64,000 nt of DNA from Cafeteria roenbergensis. Taxonomy: Eukaryota > Sar > Bigyra > Bicosoecida > Cafeteriaceae. The position numbers were made by a program, and so were the translations under genes. Where the stretch lies: positions 310,001 to 374,000 of the forward strand of contig VLTN01000027.1 in assembly GCA_008330645.1 (NCBI GenBank), in the 5' to 3' direction. Shown in pieces: positions 23,741 through 35,300 of the stretch (its first letter is position 1; each line of letters starts with the position of its first letter). The notes under the pieces are model-generated. The model made no database searches, was not told the DNA's origin, and saw only the letters and a list, made by a program, of their open reading frames with translations.

Positions 23741-26700
23741 ATGCAGGGGAGCTCCTCCCCGCCCCGAGCGCCTGTGCCGCGTGGCCAGGGTCAGGTGAGG
23801 CTGGAGTGGCAGTCGCATTGCGCCCCCGGTCGAGCAGCTTGCCTGCGCCGCCTCTGCTGCGGGCAAGCGTCCAGCCGGCCCGCCAGCCCCGGGCCGAGGG
23901 TCCTCGGCGGCCAGCGGTCGGCAGCGTGCACGAGCGCTGGCTTGGGGAGGGGCACGTCGAAGCCAGGCGCGCAGCCGCGCTGCGTCCGTTGTTTGGCAGG
24001 CGAGCACGGCGGGTCTGCAGGCGGCTGGTTCGGCCGCCCCGGAAGGCCGTCGGCTCGCTCCGGCCCGCCGGCTCAAGCGATGAAATGCGCGTTGCGCCTG
24101 GGGCCTGGCTGCCGGTCCGCCATGGCGCGGCGCTGGGCGCGGAGGGCGATGTTGTCGCGTTGCCGGCGCGGCACTGAGCGTTGGCACGACCGACGGCGAG
24201 CTGCTGCTTCCCCCCGCCCGCCTCAATCCCCTTGCGCTTGCAGGAGCGACTCGCCTCGTCCGTGGCCGTCATGGAGTCCCTCGCCCGGGAGGCGAGCGCC
24301 GTTCTTCGCGACCGGATCGGCCGCATCGACAGGCTCAGGTGAGCGTGGGGCGCCCGCGCGCGCGGGAGCGACGGCTGTCGGGTGCAACCCCTACCCCGCC
24401 TCGAGCTCCCCCGGCATTGGCAAGCGCGCGCTCCCCGCCGCTTCCACTCCCGACACGGCGAGCGTGACGCATGCGCTGTCTTCCCACCCCGCACACTGCG
24501 CTCGGCTCGGTGCTCGCGTTGTTGCGCTTGTCGACGCCGCAGCGGGTCAGAGCGAGTCGCTGCCATTCTCGAGGTCGTGCTGCTGAAGGCAGTCGTCTCG
24601 CGCGAAAACCTGCGGCACCGGCTACGCAAGGCTGCCCACGATGTTAACAAAGGAAACTTGGACCTCCGCGACGCTGGAGAAGCTTCTGAGGTGTCCGCCA
24701 TGGCGTTTGACGTTCGGTCGGCCGGCATTCGCGTCGTGGAGCTCTTGTCCTCCTGGCGCGCAGCTGTTGCCATGGCCGCTCGGGGTCCCAACTTGACTAT
24801 GCCCAAGCCGGCCGATCCCGCCCCAGATCCGGTCCCCTTCGTCTTCAGCGGGGTCGACTATGCCCAAAAAATGTTGTCCGACCTGGACTTCCTAAGCGCG
24901 TGCCCGCACCTGGCTTCCCTTTTCGGTCTGCACGCCTCAGCCTTGCGCACGAACCCGCTCTTGTCGGCTCGTGGGGTCGCTTCAGCCAGCGAGAAGGAGC
25001 GGCTTCGGAGCGCACGGCCAGAGAAGCCGCAGGGAGGACAGCTGCAGCTGCTTGCCGTCACGAGGGCGCAGGAGTCTGCCTCACACGTGCCCCGCTCCGC
25101 TGGGAGTGGAGTGGGACGTTCACCTGCCACAGATGGCGGCGAGGCGGGAGGTGCATGGGACGAGGACGAGCTCCGCAGGCGAGAGGCGCTGGCGGCGCTG
25201 TTTCTGATCCAGCGCCCCTTTGGAGCGGCTTGGGCTGGGAGTGCTGCTTCAACGGCGCGTGACAGTGTGGGCGGCGCTGCAACTGGCGGCGAGGAGGCCA
25301 AGGGGTCTGATGGCGAGTTCCCGGAGGCCGAGGCCGTGGCGCCCGTTCGCCGCACCGCGCAGCCACGCTCGCTTTCAGCGGAGGAGGTCGAAGCGGCCCT
25401 CAGCGACGAGCGGGTACTCTTGTCCCTCGACCACATCAGACTGCTTCACGCGGAGCACTTCCTTCGCGAGGAGGCTGCCCACAGCAAGCTGCCAGGCACA
25501 GCCAGGCCGGCCGCAAGCCTGCCGCCGATGGCCGGTGCCAGACCGAGCCGGGCCGAGCATTGCAGCGGTGGCCAGGCCGCTCCCAAAGCAGCTTCAGATT
25601 CCGCGGCTGCTCCCCAAGGGCCGGCGCCAGCAGCCGCTGCTGCCCCCGAGGATGCCTCTCCCGCTGCCGCTGCGGCCTTCGCTGCGACGGAGGCACCCCA
25701 AGCTGCAGGAGCGACAGCACCATCGCTTCCTGCTTGGTCGGCCCCTGCTCCCGCGCCGCGGAGCGCGTGGGCGGCCGGCAGTGGCGCCCGCGCGGCGAGG
25801 ATGGACCGGCCGCAGCGGATGAGCAGCTCGCGGAAACTCACCAAGAGCAGCCGGGCCGCAGGCTCGAGGCGGTCGGCAGGGGAGCCCTCGATGGCGGTGG
25901 CGCCGCCCTCGGCTGGGGCTGGGGCTGGGGCTGCCGGACAGTTCGCCCCGGGAGAGGCCCCGGCGTATGGCCGACGTCCCGGCACCGCCACGGCGGAGGA
26001 GGTGGAGGAGGAGGCCCGACTTGTGCTGGCAGCCGCGGCGCTAGCCAAGGGCCGGGCACAGACGTCCGACGCGGTGCCCAACGGCCAGCCAGCCGCGCGC
26101 CCGCCGAGGCCGCTGCCTGCCGATCGACTCGCCAAGGCCAGAGCAGCAGAGGCCGCGCGGGAAGCAGGCGGCGTGGTCTCGGCAGGCGGCAGCGTCCTGG
26201 GCCCGGGAAACGACGGTGACTCCGACTCTGGCGAAGGCGAGTTGGGCAGCGACGCGCTTCACGAGGAGGAGGAGGAGGACGACGACGACGACGGCGACGG
26301 CGACGGCGACGGCTGGCCCGATGGCGGAATGCGCGAGCCGGCCGATCCCGAGAGCATGGCCGATGCCATCCTCCGAGACGACGCTGCAATGCGCCGCCTC
26401 GGCCTGCTGCCGGACGAGGGCGAGCTGCGCCGGCGCCAGCAGCAGCGCGCTAGGCAGGCCCTGCGCCGCGAGCGTGCGCGCCTCGCCAGCACGCGTGGTG
26501 CAGCGGGCTCCGTCTCAGCGCAACGCGCCCGCATGGAGCAGTCCGCGCCTGCGCTGCCGGCCGTCGACTTGTCTGGTCTGGGGATCGCGGTCTCAAAGCG
26601 CGCCACGCGTGCGCTGGAGCCGATCGCGGATGCGCGCAGGCGGCAGGCCGAGGACAGGCGCCGGAAGAAGCGCCAAGCAAGGGCGAAGCGAGAGGTGGCC

Positions 26701-29700
26701 GAGGCCAACGCGGCCCGCAGCCGGCTTGGCGGGGCTGCCCTCTTTGCAAACGCGTTTGCCGCGGGAGGCTTTGCGCCGCTCCCCGACGGCGAGGGGATGT
26801 TCGCCGCCGCTGCTTGCGGCGGCGAGGGCGGCGGGGCAACCCGAGGTCTGCCGGATGACGCGCAGCGGCCGCAGAGCCTGGGCGGCATGGACGTTCCTGC
26901 CGGGCGCACAGAGCTTGCCGCAACGCTTGCGCACCAGGGAGGCAGGGGGGACGATGTGCTGGGCGGGGCCGACGCGAGACTCTCCATGTCTGCGGGGGCA
27001 ACGGCAATCGGGCGGACCTCGTTCGGCAGGCAGGCCGGCGGCGAAGCGTGGGCCGACAGCGGCGGGGAGGCGGCGGGCTCAGGTGGAGAGGCGGGCGCGG
27101 CGCAAGCCAGGGGGCGCCGACCAGACCGAGAGGACCAGGCACACGGCCGGGAGGGGAGCTCTGGCGGCCGGGCGCCTGGTGGCGTGCCGGCTGGCCAGCG
27201 CCTGCCGCCCCAGGAGCAGGCGGACATGGTTGAGCAGGCGCCCCAACAGGTTCGCGGCAAGGGCAAGCGCAGCAGAGGGCCCGCCAAGACCCGCCTGCCG
27301 CAGCTGGGCCCGGAGCACTCCGTGGCGGCCTCGACCGTGGACGGCGACAGCTCACTCGCCGACGCTCGCGATGGGTGCGACCGCCACCAGGCGCTGATGG
27401 ACTCGTCGATCGGGCCCACTTCGCAGGACGACGCTCGGCTGAGCGACGCGGAAGACATCCCGGGGCGGGAAACGCACGCTGCCGGCGGGCGGTTCGCCGA
27501 GGACTACGGGCGCTCCACCGGCGCTTCGCTGGCGGCGCGCGAGGCTGAGGAGGCGATTCGCCGTGTGAGAGCGAGGAAGCGTCGCGCCCTCCGCCGCGCA
27601 GGCCGCAAAGCCGGGGGCAAGACGGCCACCAAACGGGCCGGCGCCGTGTACGGCGGGCCGCCCTCGCGCAGCGGCAACGTGTCGCCGCTGCGAAGCGAGC
27701 CGTCGGTGCCCGTGCCCGTGCCTTTGCCGTCTGGAGTCGGGCTGTCCCCGGCCCGGGACGCAGCCGCGCGGCAGTTGGTGTCCGGCTCGGTGCTGCTGCA
27801 GCGGGAGAAGGAGGCGATCCGCATGCAGCGGGCGCGGGAGCGCCGGGAGCAGGCGCAGGCCGAGTGGAACGCGCAGCTCGCCGCGGCCACCTCCGGGCGG
27901 GAGGGGGCGCCCCCGCCCAGGCAGAGCTCGCTGCGAACGCCGCCGGCCCCCTTCGCGGCAGCGGCGCAGGCGTCCTTGGAGGCGCTGCAATGGCAGAGGG
28001 AGGAGGACGAGGCAGCCTACACCCGTCCTGAGCCAGGCGTGTCTGCTGCATCGATGGCAGGACTGACCCACAGCACCCTCATCCTTCGCGGGGGCGCCGG
28101 GGGGGTGGCGGGGTCGGGCTCGCCGGTTCGCAGCGCGGCAGCAGGGCGCACAGCCCGGAAGCTGGACGCGGCTGCCGCTCCCCTCCTGGTGGCGACGCAA
28201 GGCGTCGCGGCCACCCCGCCTCGCACCGGCAGCAAGTCCCGCTCCCAGTCGCGGTCCCGTTCCCAGTCCCGCTCCCGGCGCAGGAAGCTTGGCAAGCCAA
28301 AGCGGCGAGCCAGGGGGGCCGCCGGGTCCACCGGCGGCCTTCGGCGCGGGGCCAAGGGAGGGGTCGCGGAAATGTCGGGCGAGCAGTATGACCAGCACAT
28401 CCTCAAGATCGTGGAGGCCTCGCGACAGCGAGGGCTGGAGCAGGCGCGACTGGCTGCAGCGGCTCGCCGCGGCGACGACGGCCGATCGCTTCCCCCGATC
28501 CAGGATCGCCACGCTGCTCCGCGAGCGGCGACGCGGGAGCCGTCAATCAGCGACGATCACTCGCGAGGCGAGCCAGAGGACGACTCCCTGTGGGAGCAGC
28601 AGCCTGGAGAGGCCAAGGCTCGCTCGCTCCCGCATCAGCCGCCGCCAGACTTTCGCCTGGGCGGCGTCGCCGTTGGTCGGTCTGCCCACCAGCGGCAGCA
28701 CTCCGCCGATTTTCCGGATGTGACTGCGCACGGGGCCCCTGCCGGCTCAGCCGGTGGACCTTTCTACGAGACAGTGGCCCCGGCCAATTCGCCAGTCAGC
28801 TTTGTCGTGCACTCTCCGCAGTCGAGCTGGCAGCACCCGCGCGGCTCCAACGGCGTCGGCTCTGCAGGTTCGGAGTCCACCGCGCCGCCGATCCTGGCCG
28901 CTCTCGGCTCGCCAGGCGCGCCTCGCAGCTCCAGCGGGAGCGCACACGAGCAGCAGGCGTCGGAAACGGCTGCCCGCATCGCAATGACCGCGGTGGCACA
29001 GCACTCGCCGTCGCCGGCGCAGGCAGCCCGGCTCCTCTGGGCGGTGGAGGAGCGTGCCCGCCACAGCAGCGAGCCCGTTGTGGAGGCCCCCGCCGGCTGG
29101 TACCAGGGCGAGGGAAAAGCCTCCACATGGGTCCCGCCATCCCCAGCGCAGAGCGCGCAGCGACCGGACCAGTGGATCAGGGACAGCGTCGCGGCGTCTC
29201 TCCAGCCCATGGCCGGCGCAGCTCGAGCCGAGGCTCCCGGAGGTCAACCTGCATCGACGCCGAGCTCGCCAGCGGCCTCCGGAGCCGTGGCTCCCAGCCG
29301 CCAGCAGAGCTTCAGCTTGGAGCTCAAGCGCCCGACGTCGGCTTCCATCGCTCAGCGTCCCGAAAGCCGCGGAACTCGTCGGCGCGCCGGGTCCACGCCC
29401 GACAACCACCACACCCGCCATTCCCGCGGGCTGGTGCACGTGGCTGCAAGCGGCAGCGGTGCGCCCTCAGCGGCCCCTTCGACAGCGGCATCGCCTACAC
29501 AGCCCCCGAGCCCGCAATCCGGCGTGCCCCGCTCGGGCAGCAGCGTCGATGCCGTGCCCGGACTGTCGTTTTCCCGAGCGCCCAGCCTCGACAAGTTGCT
29601 GGAAGGCGCATCTGCGCGGCTCAGCTCTCCGCCATCCGGCAAGGCCGGGTCTGTTCAAGGCGCCACCAGCAGGGCCCAGCTTTCCGGGCAGCCCGGCACG

Positions 29701-31389
29701 GCCTCTGACATCCAGTTGACGCCAAACGGGCTCTTCTCGCCGCAGGGGCTGGGCGGCAAGCCCGTGTGGCCTGCCGCCCAGCCCCGGCCAGCCGCGTTGG
29801 CGGACGCTGCCAACGTTGTGCTGCCCTCAGGCGAAACCGTTCGTGAGCGCATCGACCGCCTCTTCTCCAAGTTTGATATGGCAGACGCCCAACGGAAGGG
29901 TCCGCGCAGAGCCAGACCGCAAGCTGTGGCTGGTGCGGATGGCGAGCCCGAGTTCGTCCTGCGGTCCTCGCAGTCCATGATCAATCAGCCGACCGTCAGC
30001 GACGACGCGGTGCTCATGGCGCCCCTCGAGTCACTCTCGGCGGCCTCGGTGCTGGAGCACGACGAGGCAGGCGTTTGGGGGGGCGAGCTTGGCCTGGCAG
30101 CGCAAGAGCTTGCCAGCCCGGATTCCGCGCCGCTCGCGGTGTCAAGGGAGGCAGAGGCAAGTGGTGCTGGCGGCGATGCCGAGTCGGACGGGAAGCTCAC
30201 TGAGGACTCGGGGGCAGCTTTGCTTGAAACAGTCAGGGAGACAGAGGATGAGCACTCTTCCCGGCGCGCGAGCCTGGCCATTGGCGAAGGCCGGCGCCAG
30301 TCCTCAGCTGCAGGGCGGCCGCGTCGCTCCCAGGGCAGTCAGCGCAGCGACTCTGGCGCTGCTGACGCTCATCCGGGGGCCCAGGTGCTGCAGTCATCGT
30401 CACACGATGACAAGGCCACTGCGGGCTCTGTCTCGGTCGCGGCCTCCGGATCCGGCGTCGAGCAACCAGCAGCCCGCCCCGGCAACGTCAGTGCCCCACA
30501 GGCCCAGCCCATGGACAGCCTGGTCGAGACAGTGGACGACTGCCATTCTCCTCTCTTCGTCGTGGCAAAGGGCGGCGGGCAAGGCGAGTGCGCTGCGGTG
30601 ACGGACGCCGCTGCGAGCGACCCTGCCCTTTCGCCCGAGCCAGGGGGTGCGGCTGGGCTTGTGGAGGCCAAGGAGAGCATGCCGGAGGATGCGACCCAGT
30701 CGGACACAAAGCCAACGGCCGAACTGCTGCCCGAGGAGCCCGCGGCTGCGCCCGAGGAGCCCGCGGCTGCGCCCGAGGAGCCCGCGGCTGCGCCCGAGGA
30801 GCCCGCGGCTGCGCCCGAGGAGCCCGCGGCTGCGCCCGAGGAGCCCGCGGCTGCGCCCGAGGAGCCCGCGGCTGCGCCCGAGGAGCCAGCGGCTGCGCCC
30901 GAGGAGCCCGCGGCTGCGCCCGAGGAGCCCGCGGCTGCGCCCGAGGAGCCCGCGGCTGCGCCCGAGGAGCCCGCGGCTGCGCCCGAGGAGCCCGCGGCTG
31001 CGCCCGAGGAGCCCGCGGTGGTGGTGGTGGAGGGGGCGGCAAGCCAAACGCCTGGGCCAGCGGCCGGACAAGCGACGGCTGCCGTGCCTGAGCCCGGGCC
31101 CCACAGTGTGGCCGAGCCGGAGGGTTTGTCTATGCCTCACCAGACAACGCAGACCGAAGGTTCCGAGGACGCTCCCGAGCCCAGCGTGGTTCCATTGCCT
31201 CTGACGGGCGGTGGAGAGCCCACAAACGCAGGCCACGGCCTGTCACCGCGATGCCCGCCGGCAGCGGGCCTTCCCCAACCAGCAGGCGGCGACGGGACTC
31301 CGAAAGGGCGCGGGCCCAGCCCTGCTCCGAGGGGAGCCTCGCCAGCCCGCGCTCGCAGACCTACCGGGCCTGACAATCCCGAGCACTGA
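23741..31389 (+). CDS. Unrecognised 2331-residue basic, coiled-coil and repeat-rich protein
   Basis: Exons 23741-23794, 24244-24338 and 24543-31389 join in phase (0, then 2) with donors GTGAGG and GTGAGC and clear pyrimidine tracts (CTTGCGCTTGCAG). Residues 19-130 are helical (ERLASSVAVMESLAREA, VVLLKAVVSRENLRHRLRK), followed by a compositionally normal patch around 24830-24960 with FSGVDYAQKMLSDLDFL and NPLL, which looks like a conserved module although I cannot name it. The rest is Ala/Arg/Ser/Pro-rich with several basic coiled-coil segments (for example near 26620-26730 and 27780-27880), an Arg-Ser dipeptide run and, near the C-terminus, a 14-copy PEEPAAA repeat. No catalytic motif or membrane segment was found. 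A cytoskeletal or scaffold role would be a guess. The first, 54-bp exon is the least certain part. Confidence 0.72.
28237..28281 (+). repeat. Arg-Ser dipeptide run
   Basis: Alternating CGC/TCC/CAG codons give SRSQSRSRSQSRSRRR, an RS-like stretch followed by a basic cluster. It may be a phosphorylation or nuclear-localisation segment; this is inferred from composition only. Confidence 0.8.
30730..31023 (+). repeat. 21-bp minisatellite, 14 tandem copies, coding (PEEPAAA)n
   Basis: The unit CCCGAGGAGCCCGCGGCTGC(G) repeats 14 times with a fixed 21-bp period. Copies are near-identical; one has CCA for CCC and the last ends in GTG codons. The repeat stays in frame and gives an acidic Pro/Glu/Ala tail. 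Such homogeneity suggests ongoing slippage or unequal exchange. Confidence 0.95.
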
Positions 31390-32327
31390 TGGTCATTTGG
31401 TCATGCAGAGAGCGCTGCGGGCGCCCGACGAGTGAGCACGTGTGCATCGCCAAAGCGGCAACCAGCAAACTGATGCGCGAGAGCAGTCGCTTGTTCGGGT
31501 ACCCACACTCCCACGCTAAGCTCCGAGACCAAGCTGCGGCTGCGAGAGGCACTCGGAGCAAGAATCAGAATAACACTCCCGCGAGCAACATTGCTTTCCG
31601 CCCTCAGCGCCGTTGGAAATTCGTGCCGCCCACAAACGGCACCTGCCTGGCCCTTGCGGACGTGCTGACCCCCGCATCTGCTTTGAAGTGCCACTGGAGC
31701 GCCGCCCGGCCATGCAAGTACACCGATGCGGGGCCTGAACCAACCAGCGCGGCCCCGCAAGCTGGGCGCTACTGCGCGTCGCTCGGTTGGGAAACCCGGC
31801 TCTGCCGGCGGCGACAAGGCAGCTCGAGGTTTGGGCCTGTTGCTGGCGTTCCCAGGCGCGACCAACGGTGCGCCGCACCTTTGCGGCCTCCGGGTTTGGC
31901 GCGCAACTGCGAAGCAGTGCTCCCTAGTGGCGAGCAGCCGCAGCCAGGCGCCCTCTTGGACCCGCTCGGCTGGGGGGTTGCTGAGCAGGCCAACGAGCGC
32001 ATCGCCCAGCAACGTTTCCGTCCGGCTGTGAGAGAGGGTCCGCGCCCCCGGCCCCGCCAGCGCCGAGCCGGCCGGGACGCTGGCAGGTTGCTGACAGCCG
32101 GGTCCTTGCCGCAGCCCGTTTCAGCGCGCCGGGCTTCCGACCAGGAGCGCCCCCGAGCGAACGACACTGAGTTGCGTTCGGAGCCGCTGAGCGTGGCTGC
32201 TCGGCCGCCCTCCGCCCGCCCCCTGCGCCCACCAAGCCCATCCCGTCGGTCCCCGCTGTGCCCCCGTGCTTGCTTCTGCTGTGCAGTCCGCGGCGCTGGA
32301 CTGGAGACACGCTGAGGCGAGGCAGCC
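31390..32327. other. Longest intergenic region, upstream of the adenylyl cyclase
   Basis: These 938 bp separate the 2331-residue protein from the cyclase ATG. The first 250 bases look less GC-rich than the rest of the window. No tRNA, small RNA, repeat or convincing exon was seen. It presumably holds the cyclase promoter and 5' UTR; the last bases before the ATG (GGCAGCC) give a good start context. Confidence 0.5.
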
Positions 32328-35300
32328 ATGGCAGCCATGGACAGGCCGGCAAAGCTGCAAGACTTTGCGCCCGAAATCGTGCTGCGTTTGCTCCGGGCGA
32401 AGCTGTCTGCGAGCGGGTCCTTCCCAGACCCACCACACATGCTTGAGTTCGACAGCGCGTTCGTGTTCGTCGACGTCGCGGGCTTTACGACCATCTCGGA
32501 GCAGTTTGCCAAGGACGGCACTGCCGGCGCCGAACGGCTTTGGCTTTGGCTGTCAGAGTATTTCGGCAAGCTCGTGAACACCATCACAAAGGCGGGGGGA
32601 GATGTCTACAAGTTCGCTGGCGACGCGCTGATGATCGTGTGGCCGCCAGCCGTGGGCGTGGACACGGGGCAAGAGGGCGGGAGCGTGCCATCAGCCGCTT
32701 CCTCCCGTGCCGCGCCCAGGACGCCGGGCTCGAGCCCGCGCCGGGCGCCGCGGGTGTCGCATACGACGGACGGGATCGACGCCACAACCAGGCGCGCTGT
32801 TCGGTGCGCGCTGGCCATTCAGGAGGAGCTCCGCTTGCTTCGCCAGAAGAGCAGCCTGGACTTCCGGGTCAAGATTGGCGTCGGCGCGGGCCGCATGGCG
32901 TTGTACCTCCTGGGCGGCGTGTTCGACCGCCTCGAGTTCACCTGTGTTGGTCCCGCGCTGGCCGACGCGTTCGCTTGCGAGGGCGTGTGCCTCCCGGACG
33001 AGGTCGTCGTGAGCCAGAAGGCCTGGCAGCTGGTGTCGGCGTGGTTCGTCGGAACGCCCCGGCGCGCCAAGCCGAGCGGGGCCAGCCCTGGCAAGGACAA
33101 GGCTGCGGGCGAGGCCGCCAAGGCGCATGGTGCCGCGGAAGCCTCAGGCGCGACAGGCCCGGATGGCAAGTTCGACGCCTCCAAGCTGCCCACGATTGGA
33201 ACCGGCCCGAGCACCATGGTGGGACCCGAAGACGCCCAAGCCGCGGAGAGCGACCTGAACTGCCCGTTTTGGGTGGTGAAGGAGAGCCTTCTTGGCTCCG
33301 GGAGCCCGCGGGCGAGTGGGCGGTCGTTGCAGCCGTCTCCTGCCCCGGCTGACGGAGCAGCAGTGGACTTTTCAGGCGGGAGCGCTGAGCCGGACGTGGT
33401 CTCGCTCGCTGTGGTTGGCAAGCTGAAGCTGGTGCTCCGCAGGCTCCGTCGCACCAACCTGGGGGCGCACGAGCCAATGCTGAAGCGGCTGACGCCGGCA
33501 GCGATCCTTCCGCAGCTAGAGCTGAAGCACATCAGCGCCGACTGGGCGGCAGAGCTGCGCACCATCAGCGTGCTCTTCATTTCCCTGGGGATGAACGCCT
33601 CGGACCTGTGCGCGGACCCGTCGCACGAGCTCCTCCACCGGATGCACAACGCTGTGCGCGCTGTGCAGCAGTCCATCTACCTGTTCGAGGGCAGCGTGAA
33701 CAAGTTCCTCATGGACGACAAGGGCGCCACCGTTCTCGCAGTCTTTGGCCTCGCCCCCCTGGCCCACACCAACGACCCCGAGCGGGCCGTCCTGGCTGCC
33801 ATCCGCGTCGGCACGCGCCTCAAGGCGCTCGGCCTGCGCGCCAAGATCGGCGTCACGTCCGGCGTGGCGCTTTGCGGTCCGCTGGGCGGCGGCAGCCGGC
33901 GCGAGTACAGCGTGCTCGGCGACGTCGTGAACACCGCCGCGCGGCTCATGGCAGCGGCAGGCGAGCTTGCGTCGCCCGAGCCTGTCAAGGGCACCACGAC
34001 GACCGGCTACACCGCAGCGCCCACCGAGGCAGAGGCAAACAGCCTGGCAGCGTCCCTGGGGACGCGCCGCGCCCGGCTTGTTCGAAGCCGGTTCTTCCCC
34101 TGCGATGTGCTCATCGACATGAACACGCTCAAGGCGGCGGACTCCAACCCGGCGCTGCTGTTCCAGCCGATCGAACCGCTCGTCCTCAAGGGCAAGGAGA
34201 CGCGCGCGCACGTTTGGCAGCCGGGCCTCGCAGGCGAAAGCGCCGTCGCGCTCTCCATGCTCTGGCGGCCCGGACACAGCCTCGTGGCCTTGCGCGAGGG
34301 CGGGCCGGACGACATCATCGCTGCTGCCGCCGCCACGCTCGCTAAGACGGGCGAGGCGTACATGGGCCTCCCGAGCGCGCGCAACGCCGCCCTCACCCGG
34401 GCAAGGCGGCGAGGCCGGCGGTCCACGCTCGGCGAAAGCTTGCGGAGCGGCGCTCCCCCCTCCTTGGCCAAGGGCGACGGCGACTCTGGAGGCGGGGACC
34501 GACCAGGCCACGATCGCCACCGCGCAATGTCCGGGACGTCCCTCGCCTCCGTCGGGGAGCGCGGCACGCCCCGCCCGAGCGGCAGCTCGCTCGCTTCAAG
34601 CGGCGCCCCAACGTCGAGGCAGCCTGGTCCGCAGCCGCCGCACCAACGGGCCGAGCACTCCAAGCTCTCGGTGGGATTCGCTCACGCAGTCAACCCTCAC
34701 GCGCCGGGCACCGCCACGACTCTGCCGGCGTCGATGGCCGGGCCAGCCGTGAGCAGGGCGGCAGCAGCTGCAGCGGCAGCAGCCGAGGGGCGGCGCAGCC
34801 TCAGCACCCGAGGGAGGATCTCGGGCACGAGCGCCAACACTTCCCCCGACTCGCAGCAGCCGACCGTTACGGCCTCCGTTCGGCCCGAAGGCCCTGGCAT
34901 TCACTTTGACATGCCGTCCCCGTCAAATGACGACTCCAGCCGCAAGGTGCAAGGAGACGGGTCGGCCCAGGGACACTTGGCGTCCGCGGAGCATCTCAGC
35001 TCCAACGGCACGGGGTCGTCGTGGCCCATTGGCAGGCAGATCGACGCAGAAGCCGGCTACGCGGCCAGCGGCGCCGGCTCTGACACGAGCCAGCTGGAAG
35101 CGTTGCAGGAGGCCGCGGCGAGCGAGCAGCTGGGCTGGCGGCCTCTCTTCCTGTTCATCGGCGAGCCTGGCTCGGGCAAGACGTCAACGCTCCAGGCCGT
35201 CACGTGGACTTGCGCCTCGGAGCTGAACGCGGAGACATCCTTCCCTCACCCGCCCGTTGCCGCGGCCGCCCATGGCGGAGCCACGAGCTTTCTCAGGGCC

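Noticed and set aside
30730-31023. CRISPR-like array
   Set aside because: The 21-bp units are contiguous with no spacers and code an in-frame peptide repeat.
31390-32327. tRNA or small RNA gene in the long intergenic region
   Set aside because: No cloverleaf, box A/B spacing or snoRNA boxes could be made out on either strand.
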